A stretch of 64,000 bases of DNA from Leishmania infantum JPCM5 (GCF_000002875.2 NC_009402.2:67001-131000); one strand, 5' to 3'. Counted from the first letter of the stretch, positions 47,078-58,354 are shown. Numbers and translations are program-made. The notes: a model not told the origin generated them from the letters alone.

Positions 47078-48292
47078 TTACTGCTGGAGCAGTCTCGAAA
47101 CATGCTGTCTTGAGGGTACAATGTCCAAGAGCTCGTTGTCTTGCAAGCAGAGCACAAGCACCAGAGCTTGGTCCTCAGTCCTGGCCCCTGACGTGCCGGT
47201 TCCATTCCAGCCGTAGGTACCAACGGAGGAGCACCACGAAGCAACGATCACGTATGGCGCTTTGTAGGTGTTAGCGAGGTCCATGGCAAGCCGCGGAATG
47301 TACTGCGCCGCGTCCATCGCCGATGTCAACGACTCCTGTGCCATCTTCCTGCTCAGCTGCGCCTCACGACGACGGAGGTCAGGCGGCAAGGGATCAACTA
47401 CAGAAGGTGGGGCGGCAGCTGCGCCCACCGCGGCACGAAGCGCTGCTTGCGGCATCGACGTTATCTGTAGCAGCTCCTCCCACGCATTGAGGCCTGACTT
47501 TCCGCTGCGCCACCGCTCCGTCGGCGGACGCTTCAGCTCCGCAGCGTCCACGGCAGCAGACCACTTGCGAATCGCGTTCTCCGACACGAAGACAAAGAGG
47601 GGGTCTTTGGCGCCGCCATCGCCCTCATTACTTGCTGCCGCCACCGCCGCCACTCTCTCCCGCAGTCGCTCCGGAGCCGGGAGCGTGTGCACACGCAGGA
47701 CGCGTAGAGACCGCTGGTGTTGATCGCCCATCAACGCGCGTCGGTGCGACTGCCAGGCGGAGGGCAGGATGAGCACTTGTCTGTCATCCTCTGTGTCCTC
47801 AGACCCAGCGCCGCCCGCAAGAGAGGCGAACACGCATGTTGGGTATACCGAACCCAGCGTCGCGATCCACTCCTTCAGCATCCCACTGGCGGTCAAGCGC
47901 GACGAAGCCGAGATGAGGGTGAAATCGCCGACGGCGAAGTAGTACTGCCAGCGAGATGCGAGGGAGAGCAACTGCTGCTCTCTCTCGGCCCGTGACGATA
48001 CACGATCGAGAGTACCGCCATGCAGCAGCTCTGCGTCGGCGTCTGTTAGTCGAAGAACAGCCACAGACACGATCTGCGTCACCGCAGAGGTGAAGAAAGT
48101 CGGTCCTGCGGACGATGTGGCGTCAGCGGTGCTGTGAAGACGTCGAAAGACGGCCTCGGTCCGCTGCTGCACCTCGCGCGCGCCCGTATTCCCACACCAA
48201 GCAATAACGAGTACGTAGATAATAAACGCCGTCGCCACTGCAGCGGTGTGACGATCTGCAAAGTACTGAATAATGTCCCGTGCGGGGACCAT
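47078..48292 (-). CDS. Conserved-looking single-pass membrane protein, function unknown
   Basis: Predicted 404-residue protein with one hydrophobic segment at residues 16-33 (TAAVATAFIIYVLVIAW) after a short basic/polar N-terminus, best read as an uncleaved signal anchor. The remainder (about 370 residues) lacks further membrane spans and carries an NGT glycosylation sequon near residue 363, which suggests a lumenal or extracellular bulk domain. Composition is regular, with high GC at third positions and no long low-complexity runs, so it is a real gene. I do not recognise a family. A secretory-pathway role such as GPI-anchor transfer or ER quality control is possible from topology alone but unsupported. 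A splice-acceptor candidate lies about 248 bases upstream. Confidence 0.85.
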   Translation of the reverse strand: MVPARDIIQYFADRHTAAVATAFIIYVLVIAWCGNTGAREVQQRTEAVFRRLHSTADATSSAGPTFFTSAVTQIVSVAVLRLTDADAELLHGGTLDRVSSRAEREQQLLSLASRWQYYFAVGDFTLISASSRLTASGMLKEWIATLGSVYPTCVFASLAGGAGSEDTEDDRQVLILPSAWQSHRRALMGDQHQRSLRVLRVHTLPAPERLRERVAAVAAASNEGDGGAKDPLFVFVSENAIRKWSAAVDAAELKRPPTERWRSGKSGLNAWEELLQITSMPQAALRAAVGAAAAPPSVVDPLPPDLRRREAQLSRKMAQESLTSAMDAAQYIPRLAMDLANTYKAPYVIVASWCSSVGTYGWNGTGTSGARTEDQALVLVLCLQDNELLDIVPSRQHVSRLLQQ

Positions 48293-48539
48293 GATTTCAT
48301 GGGACTAAAGATACGTGAGTGCGTTTCCATGTGCCTGCGCAACGCCTGAAGGTCAGCGCGCTGCCGAGCGACGTGGCAACCGAGCGAGAAAGGGGACAAG
48401 CTTTTGAGGGCCTAGCACACAATCTGGCAGAAGCCGCGGCAGCAGCAGCAGCAAGGACCTGCCCGCCCTTCAACCCGTCTTCCTCTTTTCTTTTTGTGTA
48501 TTATTGATTCAAGTGTGATGGTGTGCGCTGTCAAGTTTC

Positions 48540-48605
48540 CTGAGCGGCAAGTGAGCCAAAGAGAGAGAGAGAGGGACAGAGAGAGGAGACTAAGAAGGGC
48601 TGAAA
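48540..48605 (-). promoter_or_regulatory. Candidate trans-splice acceptor for the membrane-protein gene
   Basis: On the minus strand a TC-rich tract with (CT) repeats (about 48600-48553) is followed by GCCGCTCAG, the AG falling at 48541-48540, about 248 bases before the ATG at 48292. A nearer AG inside the tract region is also possible. Confidence 0.4.
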
Positions 48606-48975
48606 ATGCACGAGGAACGGCACGCATGTGCATCGCTGCCCCACCCCACCCCGAAGCTCGCAGCCGACACTTTCGCCCCCGCTTCGTCCGCCTGCTGCGG
48701 TGGCACCCAACGCACTGAAACAGTCATGCACCTTCTCTTCACTCAAGCAAAACTGCGGACGAGTCGCACACACGATCAAGTGTGCCATAGAGCCACTTCT
48801 ACGTGCCAATGCTGACGAGGCGTTTGCCTGCAGTCCGCGCATGCGCTCTGCAAGCGTCTCTCAAGGAGCGCTGCGCCAAGACACGAAAATCGCACCCGAT
48901 AATTTCGCACAACAGACCCCATCCACTCACGCAGCAGCCGAGACGCTCAACACCACTTGTCTCGTTTTCCTCCTT

Positions 48976-49770
48976 TCAATCGGCGTCGCGCAGAAGCTTG
49001 TGGCGCTGCCGTCGGACGTGGGCCGCGTAGTCGTCGTCCTTGGCCGTGAGTTGCCCCTCCTCAGCCGGCTGCACAAACGCCGGGCTCTTCGCAGTGCGCT
49101 CGCGCTGCATATCCTTCAAAATATCATCCTTCACAAATCCGGGCACGGCAGGCGAGGAAAGCGTGTTGCCCGCCTCGAACCAGTAGTTTTCCCCTGTCGG
49201 GGTGCCTTCCTGCACGTAGCGCTTCGTCGACTGTTCCTCTGCGTGTGCACGGCGCAGTTTATCGCTGGCGATGCCGCTCATGTAGGTGCCTAAACGGTCG
49301 GCAAACTGGCTTTGCTGATAGCGGGTGAGCTTCTCTGGTTCTTGGCCGCCCATCAGCCGACGTGCCTCGAGCAGGCACTGCCGAAAATCCGACTCGTCGT
49401 GCATGATGCTGCGGAAATAGTCAGCAGCCTCCTGCGACTGACGACCGCCCTCGACGGAGCGCTGCACAAACGACAAGATCCACTCATCTGTGTCGTCTAG
49501 CTGCAAACTGTCGGTGGCTGCCACCTTTGAAGAGGTGGGCGAGGAGCAGGGAGACGTAGAAGCGGCGGGGCCGGTTGCACCGTTTGGCGTCCCATGAGGT
49601 GAAGGGCTGGGGTCTGGCGAACTGACGCGCCCTTCTCGGAAGCAGCGTCGCGCAGCGCACGCAGCAAACAGCGTGGTCGCGCTCTGCGCTGCAAGGGCCA
49701 AGGGGATGGCACGCATCGCGTTTCGCAGGAGAAAGCCACCTCGAGCCTCGAATGCTTGAACGTGGAGCAA
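48976..49770 (-). CDS. Hypothetical protein, probably mitochondrial
   Basis: Predicted 264-residue protein. The N-terminus up to residue 50 is rich in Arg, Ala and small residues (LLRNAMRAIPLALAAQ), with no acidic residue after Glu8 until Glu47, consistent with a mitochondrial presequence or a weak membrane anchor. A Ser/Pro-rich stretch (50-85) then leads into a soluble, charged, mostly helical region. C-terminal features include GTPTGENYWFEAG and EEGQLTAKDDDYAAHVRRQR. An internal Met at residue 19 is an alternative start. I recognise no domain. A splice-acceptor candidate at 49821-49820, 50 bases upstream, supports the ATG at 49770. It lies about 0.7 kb from the membrane-protein gene and 0.8 kb from the next small gene. 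Confidence 0.8.
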   Translation of the reverse strand: MLHVQAFEARGGFLLRNAMRAIPLALAAQSATTLFAACAARRCFREGRVSSPDPSPSPHGTPNGATGPAASTSPCSSPTSSKVAATDSLQLDDTDEWILSFVQRSVEGGRQSQEAADYFRSIMHDESDFRQCLLEARRLMGGQEPEKLTRYQQSQFADRLGTYMSGIASDKLRRAHAEEQSTKRYVQEGTPTGENYWFEAGNTLSSPAVPGFVKDDILKDMQRERTAKSPAFVQPAEEGQLTAKDDDYAAHVRRQRHKLLRDAD

Positions 49771-49819
49771 GAAATAAAAAAGCGGATCGACTCACGGGTA
49801 CGACACACGTCAATGGACA

Positions 49820-49915
49820 CTGTGCGCGTGTGCCGTGCGGCCCGCCCGTCGAGCGCACAGTTTGCGAGAGGTGCCGCGACGAGAAAGAGGGAGGAAGAGA
49901 GAGATGTAGAGCAAA
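49820..49915 (-). promoter_or_regulatory. Candidate trans-splice acceptor for the 264-residue protein gene
   Basis: The minus strand has a C/T tract (about 49912-49880) followed by an AG-free stretch up to GCGCACAG with the AG at 49821-49820, 50 bases before the ATG at 49770. Confidence 0.45.
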
Positions 49916-50571
49916 CCAAAAACGCGCTCGTAGATGCCACACGTCGCCAACCTCCCTTCTGTAGCGGATGTCTACGCATACAGGTATGTCTTGCGCCACT
50001 GCGAGACAAGCACGTGCAGAGAAACGGCGGCGAAAAAGGGGGTAATGAGCAGAGCACACGGCAAGTAATGAGCACTGTAGAAGCGCGTCAGAAGCGGGGG
50101 AGGCGCGGAGAAGGAGACAGAAATTCGTCTGCTACACCCCTTTCGCCTCCCTGCGCGATTCTCCATCGCTGAAGACGCACTGCCAACCACCACCTCCAAC
50201 GCAGAGCGGAGCACAGAGTACCACTTCGCACATTTTGAGACAACGCACACTCACACGAGGGTCCAACGTTCCTGATGCCAAAACGACACCGACAAAAAAA
50301 GCGTTCATGTCAGCGAGCCCACACACATGGCACACTGTAAATCCAGCGCCGACCGTGGAGGATGGCGCCTCGCCATCGCGCCGCTTCCTGCCTCTGTGTT
50401 TCCGTGTTGCACCGCACAGCACTGGAGTCGGCAACGACACCGAAGAGAAACAACGAAAAAAGGAAAAATCGAGCGCTGCCGACACAACGCGCGTTGAGCA
50501 AGAGAGGCCGGGTGCTCACCCCCTGGATACGTGCGAACCCTCTTCCCCCCCCCACCTCCCTTCCTGCCACG
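49916..50571. other. Spacer between the two small mitochondrial-type genes
   Basis: Short spacer expected to hold the 3' UTR of the 118-residue protein gene; no further feature seen. Confidence 0.5.
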
Positions 50572-50928
50572 CTACTCGCGAAGAGACAGATGGGTGGGAG
50601 AGACGTTGTACTTGTACACGTACACATCGGGCCGATGATGCGCACGGTACGCCTCAATTTCCTCCTCAAAGTACGGCTCGCTGTGAAAGCTGACGGGCAG
50701 CGGATCGTTGAAGTTGGAGCGCGACAGCTTGGCGAACGCACCGACCTTCTTTTCCGTCGTGTGCGGCGCCCACGAGACGCGGCGGGCGTGACTGACAGCC
50801 TCCTTGCTGAAGAAATCCTCTGTGCGAACACTGAGAGCGCGAGAGGGCGTGATTAATGCTGGAGACACCACGGCGCCGCCAACGGTGCGCCTGGTCGCTG
50901 CAGCGAGAGGACGCAGACCTCCTAGCAT
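50572..50928 (-). CDS. Small hypothetical protein with mitochondrial presequence
   Basis: Predicted 118-residue protein. The N-terminal ~40 residues are rich in Ala, Arg, Ser and Thr and lack acidic residues (MLGGLRPLAAATRRTVGGAV onward), ending before RTEDFFSKEA, a typical cleavable mitochondrial targeting signal. The mature part is about 80 residues, aromatic- and His-rich, with FHSEPYFEEEIEAYRAHHRP and the tail VYVYKYNVSPTHLSLRE. Size and composition fit a small subunit of a respiratory complex, ATP synthase or mitoribosome, but no family is recognised. A C/T tract and AG at 51013-51012 would give a short 5' UTR of about 85 bases. The next upstream intact gene is GSK3, 7.4 kb away. Confidence 0.82.
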   Translation of the reverse strand: MLGGLRPLAAATRRTVGGAVVSPALITPSRALSVRTEDFFSKEAVSHARRVSWAPHTTEKKVGAFAKLSRSNFNDPLPVSFHSEPYFEEEIEAYRAHHRPDVYVYKYNVSPTHLSLRE

Positions 50929-51079
50929 TCCTTGCAGGCGCCCGCGTGGAACGGTGGCGTCTTAGTGGTGCACAAGACGACTAAGAAGAACACTGCTGCG
51001 GCGCCGATGAGCTCACGAGTGAAGTTCCAGAATACGAAAACAGAAGGAGAAGGAGAACAAGTGGAGAGCCAAGGGTGGC

Positions 51080-52012
51080 GATGGAGCGGCAGCGGAGGCA
51101 ACAGGTGCCCAATACCTCTGGCAAGAAGACGCATCTGCTGCAAGCCAATAATGGGCGTGTCGGCCGCGCACACAGAGGAGTCGTGGCTCTTAAACCAGCA
51201 GCTGGAGGTGCTTTTTACTGCCCTCAAGCCCACCTGCTAAAACCATCTTGGGCAAGCGTATATCTCTGGTATTTGGGGGGCGGTTACTCCGACTTCAACT
51301 GGGCTCCTCAGCGCAAGGCGGGTCAAAAGCGGGCCTGGTCGCAGTACCATGTTCACCACTGTCACACGCAATATACGAGTGCACCTGCGTGGGGCCCGCA
51401 CCTCGTCGAGTCCCTTTCAGATTTCGTTGCTCGCTCGCTCTGCCACTCCACAAGCCAATCCTTACTTTGGGATGAAGCACATTCGCACGCAGGCGTGAAA
51501 ACGCCTCCTTCCGATGAGCGCGCCGTGCAGTGGCGAGACAGAAAACAAGGAAGACGCGCACTCACACACACTTAGGAGGGAGAGGGTTTGAGCTGTGGAG
51601 TGGAAAAGCAGCAAGCTCGTTTCAAAGAAAAGAACACAGGCGGGGAGGGGGTGGGTAAGAAACCTTCGAAGAGCAGGAGGGTATATTATCCATTTTTTCT
51701 TCATTTCTTTTGGTGGAAGGAGGCGGCATGGCCCGCGGAGGTGCCTCACATACACGCGAAGCACATGGTCAAGCATGCGAAGCGCACCGCCAGCCGCGCA
51801 CCACGGCCGTGAAGAGGAGCGAGACGCGAGAGAAACACAATGAAGGAATACGGTAGGAGCGTAGAGAAGTGGCATTTTTTTAAGTAAGAGAACGGGCCAC
51901 GCTTCCGCGCGCGCCAACAACCATGTACACGTACATGCGGTGATACGCAGGCGAGACCTGCAAAGCAGAAGAGCAGACGTGTGACGTCGTGTGCGACGCC
52001 TGTGCTCGCCGC
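51080..52012. other. Spacer left of the broken gene
   Basis: Mixed-complexity DNA with several short frames on both strands, including a 166-codon plus-strand frame at 51075-51575. None has a recognised motif. It may contain further remains of the decayed locus at 52013-52305. Confidence 0.4.
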
Positions 52013-52305
52013 TCACTTCATCACCGCCTCGAAGCCCTTGGCGCCTCCTTTTTGGTATCCTTGCTAAGCTCCTTCGCCACTTGCCGAGCATCAGCCCCGC
52101 AGCGCCGATGGCCATCTCGGCGTTGCAGCCGGCGAATGGCATGACTGAAGTCGTACAGGAGGCCGCACGGCAGCTACACCACCTTGTCGTCGTGGATGCG
52201 GGGCCGACACACCGAACAGGTCTTCGATGTGCCGGGGATAAGAGCAGAAATGATGTTGGCAATGAGGGCAGAGGCAAACAAAAATAGAAGAAGGCAACAA
52301 CACAT
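52013..52305 (-). pseudogene. Broken small gene with N-terminal membrane-like segment and CxxC motif
   Basis: The minus strand from an ATG at 52305 opens with a hydrophobic stretch (CCCLLLFLFASALIANIISA), then a CSVC pair and HDDKVV, and hits an in-frame TAG at codon 44 (52176-52174). The same frame continues past the stop with LPCGLLYDFSHAIRRLQRR and VAKELSKDTKK. The most gene-like end, GAKGFEAVMK followed by TGA at 52015-52013, lies in a different frame, and GCNAEMAIGAAGLMLGK in the middle is in a third. Coding character jumping between frames with one internal stop suggests a decayed gene of about 95 codons, possibly a small zinc-ribbon or RING-like membrane protein. A SIDER copy begins about 125 bases upstream. 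It may instead be chance or sequencing error. Confidence 0.4.
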
Positions 52306-52430
52306 CTCCGTGTATCGGAGACGGAGAGTGCCGAAGAGGTCTTGACGGGGGCTCCGTCAGAAAGTCGTGAAGGAAGAGAAGTGAGAAGTTGTGTGTATTC
52401 CCTGCACTGTAGGGTCATCAAGCACCCCTC

Positions 52431-52935
52431 ATGACAGGAGGGACACACACCTCCGCGCGTGGCATCTCAGGGCCCAGCGGCCCCGCACCCTCTGTGTGGG
52501 TGGAGGAGGCCAAAGCAGCCCTCCTATATCCCTGCCAAATGCCGAACCACTTGAGGTGGTGACCGGGCCAGGTGCCTACGACGTAGGGGGGAAGCGAGTG
52601 CGATGCATCCCTGCAGATGTGGGCGGCCGTGCCCTGGACGGCGTGGCGTCGGGGCGACCTGCGACTGTGAACAGGTCTGTGCCCATCCACGTGATGGGCA
52701 GGGCGCCCACGGCACTTGAACGACTGTCTCGCCCCGGGCCCTCACACGGCCCACTGGTGAGGGAAGCGGCTGTGAGGCGACCTGCGCAGCGCGGGGTGGT
52801 GGGCGGAGTTTGAGGCGCAGGCCGTTCTGAAATGACTGTGCTGGCATTTTTGTAGCGCGCGTGTGAAGCGCTGCTTCGCCCCACACGCGGTGGTGGAGGC
52901 CTGTGACGGAGCAGAGGGGTGTCGAATTGAGTCGA
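52431..52935 (-). mobile_element. SIDER-type retroposon copy 3, opposite orientation
   Basis: Reverse complement of copy 2 over nearly its whole length, extending to CAGAGGGGTGTCG at the high-coordinate end and stopping near ATGACAGGAGGGACACACAC at the low end. It differs from copy 2 by only scattered substitutions. It is the only copy antisense to the other three and lies next to the broken gene at 52013-52305. Confidence 0.82.
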
Positions 52936-55900
52936 CGTCGCCGCTGCATGGCAGTGAATGACAATCACGGAGAAAAAAAAGTGCCGCCACGCGCGGAGCA
53001 GGACGGCGTAGAAGGGTCATGTGAAAATCGCTCACCAGAACGCGCAACAGAGTGTTTCAAGTGCAAAAACGGAGAGAAAATATTGCGAGCAGCGACAGAG
53101 GTGAAAGCGCCATGAACGTTTGAGCTCGAAGGCTGAAGTCCGTGGAGCGTTGCATGCAAGGATAGTTCCAGCCATCCGGTCGTGCCGGCTGCAAGTCGCC
53201 TGCGCTTGTCGGCGGCCTTTGGGCGTGCGCACACAGCAGCCCAGACGCAGGGATGCGTTTGTGTACTGCCTGGCAAGGGCTACGCGAGACCGCGCCTCTC
53301 ACGCCTTTTTTTTCGCACACCAAAGGGGAAGCCGTGGCGAAGGCTCAAAGACGGCTGTTGGCGCAGGCACCGCTGGAGGAGGGTCGAGGCGCACCACGAG
53401 AAGAGTCAGGGGAGAAAAGTAGCGGTGAGGCACCTGGAGAAGGAGATTCAGAGAGAGAGAGGCTGCGCTACGCCAGGTTCCCTCGGCAGCGGCGTCGCAA
53501 GCAAAGGGCGATGAATGAGGCGCGTGCGCCACATGCGCTCCTCCCTCCGCCTCCCCTTCCCGTTCTTCGTCCTTTAGACGCTTCTCTCCTCCCCATCTGC
53601 CCTTTCGCGCGACACAGACACACACAGACACACACACGCACACACACACCAGCTTCCAGTCACTGCGCTTTTCGATCCGTCACAGTTTTCCCTCTGTCGA
53701 GGCATGCTGAGTCTCGCCTTGCCTGCCCGATCCCTCCCCCCCCCGGGGGGGGGGGGTGATGGTGCGTTTTGAGCTCCTCGCGGCGTGTTCCGCTTGCTTG
53801 TTCGGAAGAGGTTTTTCGATTGGTGTGTGTGTGTGTGTGTGTCTGTGTCTGTGCGTGTGCGCGTGCATGCTCTCTTCTGATATCGCTCTTTAAGAGACGA
53901 CAACATGGATGCGGATGCTGCGACTCCTTCACCATTGTGTCTGTATGCACGACGTCAGCGGTGCACTTTCTTTTTTTTTTCGTATGCCGCCCCCTCCCCT
54001 TCCCTCCCTCCCGCCTTGGCACTCCCCTCTTCTCTTTCAATCATGCCCGCTTGCCTATTTGGCGTGTCCATCCTCAACGGAAAGAGAAACCAAGGAGGTG
54101 GGCGGGACATCCATGGACATAGACACCGTTGATATTATGGAAGAGAGGAGAACCTTTCACGAGTGCTGGCGTCTTGCAGACTTGTAGAAAAACTGAAATA
54201 ATTACGGCACGCCGACTTCGCTCCTGCGCCCTGCTTGGAGCCCATGTGTTTGTGTATGTGTAGGGGGGGTTCAGTGAAGAGAGGACTTGCGCATGTGTGC
54301 GTCCCTTCGTTTTTGGTTCATGGTTCATCTCTCTCGCTTCATGGGGCGGTGCATACATGTGCGTATATATACGTGTGCGTGTGTGTATGTGTGTGTGTGT
54401 GTGTGTGCCGATAGGAGGAGCGAGAGCGATAGCCAAGTAAGCGAGGGCGTGGCACAAACACCCAAGGAGGGAGAAAAATAGCCACTGAAGAGCGGAATCG
54501 GCTTTACGTTTGGTGCCGTCGTGGGTGTGTTGGCGCAGATGATGCATGAGCAACGTGGGCAGTGACGACGGTGGGAAGGGATGAGGTGACAAATCGAGGG
54601 AGAACACCAACAACAGCCAAAGGGGGACGAAAAGTTGCACACGCATACAGGGGCACCTACATCACAGTACAACGACATCCGAACAAGACGAAAAAAAAGA
54701 AGCGAGCCTCAGATGAGACATAGAGCAAACATACACCAGAGCGACACCACACCACACACACACACAACACTCCTACAGTAAAACAAGCAACCACAACAAG
54801 CACAAGCACGGAAGTCAAAAAAAAAAAGGCACTCTCGCACACAAAAATCCCGCGCACACCCCGTACGGACACCGTTGGACATAGACGCTCGCCAACACAG
54901 ACGCCCACACGTGCACATGAACCCACAAAAGACACAAAAAAGAAGAGAGAAACAGCGAGCGAGCACCGCGTTCAGCCGGTGCTGTCGGGGGAGGGGGGAG
55001 GCGAACAACCAAAACGCACATGCGACACACACGGAGCATCAACACAAAAAAAAAGAAAGAACAGAGAAAGAAACAACGAATAATGCACCGTACACACGCG
55101 CCGCAACGCACGCATGCACGCACACACACATACAAAAAGACACAACTACATACATTTTTATCATTTTCGCACGAGATCAGGGAGCGCAGAGACCAGGAGA
55201 GAGGGAGGACACAGAGAGAGAAGCAAGAATCTGGGCAACATCCCACGATCCCCTCCCTTCCTCGGCTCTCAGCGCAGCTGCAATGTCACCTATTCCGCCC
55301 AAGGGCATGCGCGCATGCTCAGCCGCAGCGCACTCCTCGTCGCATGAGGCAATAAGTACACACTGGGGGAGAGGGAGGGGGGGGCAGCCAAAAGTCGGCT
55401 GCGCACCTCCAGCATTTCGCTTTCGCCGCTCATTCCCCCTTCCCTCGCGCGCTCTCCCTTCCCCTCGTCGCTTGGGTCTCTTTTTTTTTCGAAAGAAACC
55501 GACGTGTACGCGTGTCTACACGCGCCAAAAACAACACAAAAATATAACAACGCTACCAAACAAGCCGCGACGCATACACGCACAAACGTACATGTTCGAT
55601 CCCTCGCATGGGAAGGATGAACGGTTCCGCACCAGCGCCATCCGCCCCGCGCAGACGACCCGGTAGAGAGAGACCATCAACGCCACGACGCAAATAAAAA
55701 AAAAAGACTGAACAGAGCATGAGAGAACGGCGCAAACACAGGCACAGAAAGAAAGAAAGATAAAACGACAAGAAACGTACGGACGAAAGACGCACCGAAA
55801 CAGTACAGAAGAAAAATCCCCTGCGCATCAGAAAGACAGCCACGAGAGAGAGACAGAGAGAGAGCCGATGACACCAAATTGGCAACACATGAAGAGACAA

Positions 55901-58354
55901 CGAAACACACACACAAAACAGAATGAGCAACGGAAGCAACGAGAAAACGACAAACACGAGAAAGAAGGAAAACATTAACTCCGACACAGACACAGACAGA
56001 CGGAGAGAGAGAGCCGCTTATGCTAACATGCCACGCGCTGACGTGTGCAAGCGGGGAAACGAAAACGAAAATGGCGTTCATCGCTTCGCGCACTTCTTTC
56101 TCCTCTCTCGCCCGCCTTCTTGCACGCTTCTCATTATGTATCTCTTGTCCACAGTAGTGCATTCACGCGCTCTCTGGGCTCTTCCTCGTCTCCACCCCCC
56201 CCCCTCGATCGCTCTCTGCGAGCTATCCCTCCTTTCGCTGCTCCGCGGAGATGCGGGTGTCTGTATGTGCATGACGCACGGAAGATCAGCGGAGAGGATG
56301 TGACGCAACGTGAGGGGGAGGGAGGACAAGAGCAGAGAGGAACGCGGAGAATGTGGCGGAGAGAGCGTTCGTCCAGTTCAATTCTTCATCAGCTTTTATC
56401 CTGCTTTTTTTTACTTTTTTTTTGCTGTTCCTCTTCGGAACAACGAGTAAAGAGACGGAGAGCTATCTATTCCTAGAAATGAAAACCAAACCATAGGGCA
56501 AAGTAGAGCATGGCGAGAGGCGGAGGGGGTGGAGAGGTCGGCACAACACAGCACGCGCAAAAACACAAAGGCGCAAAGAACGGTACCTAAGAGCGAAAAA
56601 AAAAGGAAAAAAGAAAAGGCGCGCGTACGCAGAGGGCGCAAGGGCAGGACTGCTCATCAGGCGTCATGTAACCGTGCGCGGTGGGCGACGACCAGCGAGA
56701 GACGCACAGAAAGAGCATTGAAGATGAAGGAAGCGGTTGCCGTGCCTGCACAACTGCATGCATGCCATCGACGTGCTAGATGGGCGAGAGGAGAAACAAG
56801 GAGTGCAGATCGCGGCCGCGGAATGAAGCTTGCAGCAACCTCCTTTCCGTTGACCTCAGCGTGTCGGCACAACAAGGAGATTTCGTGCTGATGTGGTCAT
56901 CACTTGGTTTCTCCCCCCCCCCTCCAACCGCCTCTGCGTGCGTTGCGCTCTGTTCCTCTACTTTCTCTCCCTCTCCCCCTCTCTCGCTCTCGCTTCGATA
57001 CTTCGCAGTGCTGCCGTTGAGAGAAAAAAAAAGATTTTGTCTCTTGTTCTGGGCTGACCCCTTTTCACAGCTGCTCGCCTTTCATGTAATATATATATCG
57101 TGTATCCGAAAAGTAGAGCCGCCATACAACGTGCTTCGTATTTTCTACTCGAGAGAGAGGGCTGTGATGTGCGGCTGTGTGGCTGTGTGCATGTCCTCTG
57201 TCCGTGACCCCTCGTGAAAGGGTTCGAAGCGATGACGATCGCACCACTGAAAAGCCACGAGGAAGAGGCAGCGAGGGTCGTTGATGAGGCGCACTCACAC
57301 GTGTGCTCACACGCCCATAAGACCTCATCCGTCTCCCCGCTCTCCGTGGACAGCGCCACGCCACACAGGAACGCCTGACTCACGGCCTTCTTTTCGCCGC
57401 TGCGTTTTCCCCTTCGTGGTTTTCGTCCGTCGTCGCAATCATCCGGGCACGAGAACAAAGGCAACGGAAGCCCACGCGTGCACGGGAAGCGCGTTGCGCC
57501 GGGAACACAGACGGCGCGTGCGCAGTCGTGTGCATTGCCTATGTGCGCAAGAGTCATGCCACGCTACAGGTGAAGAAAGCCATTCTGAAAATTCAACCGG
57601 CACGCACATCACAGGAGAGACGCCGAAATAGACGGCGGGAGATGTGGGAACAGGGCGTGTGTACACACCCGCGCGCATGCGCAGGTGCACCTCGGCATCT
57701 TAGGAATGGGGAAGGAAGAGGTAGAGGAAGAGAGAGACGGAGAGCGGTGAGCGGTGAGCGCACACAAGCACACACACACGCACACGCACTCGGCCCCTCG
57801 ATCGAGATATAAAAAGGAAAAACTATATAGAGAGAGGGAAAGAGGTCACCTGCAACTGCCTCGACAATCATACAGACGCAGACTTCACCCTTCACGGAAA
57901 AAAAAAAGGAGGGCATGGGTATGTGCGCATGTTCGAACGAAACACACCAAGCAGAGGAGGCGATACTTTCGGCGTGTCGCATCGCTACAGCATCAGCACT
58001 CATAAGCAAGAGCCTCTCAGCCGCATCTGTGAGTCATCGAGCAGGGTAGAGGCGGAGGAGCCGCCGAGGGATGCAGAGGCATCCCACGCAACAACAACAA
58101 CAAAAAGGCGCTGAAGAGGAAGCTCCAGCTGCTCTCCTCACGACCACAACGGTCTCAGTCATTGTCTACCGGCTTCTCCCGCTCTGTTGGCCGCTGCGCC
58201 ACTCTCCGCACCGCTGACATGACGCTTCCCCTCTGTCATCCTTTGTTTCTTCGGGCCCGCTGCAAGGGCGCTCTGCCGTCATCACGCTTCTTCTGCGTCT
58301 TTGGCACAGCCGTGCGACCGGCTCCCTCCATCCACCTCGCTTCGCCCCTCCACT
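52936..58354. other. Gene-free 5.4 kb downstream of GSK3
   Basis: No gene supported. It contains CA/GT repeats near 53823-53842 and 54376-54406, an adjoining run of eight C and twelve G at 53737-53756, purine-rich plus-strand DNA at 54600-56050 and CT-rich plus-strand patches around 53960-54050 and 56160-56230. It is the probable long GSK3 3' UTR plus spacer. Confidence 0.55.
53737..53756. repeat. Adjoining poly-C and poly-G runs (self-complementary)
   Basis: Eight C directly followed by twelve G, a perfect inverted repeat with no loop on eight bases of each side. It could form a cruciform or G-rich structure, or mark an assembly artefact. Confidence 0.85.

Noticed and set aside
51462..52448. 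328-codon minus-strand frame as an intact gene
   Set aside because: It runs across a SIDER edge and low-complexity DNA; only its part near 52013-52305 looks gene-like, and there the signal is split between frames.
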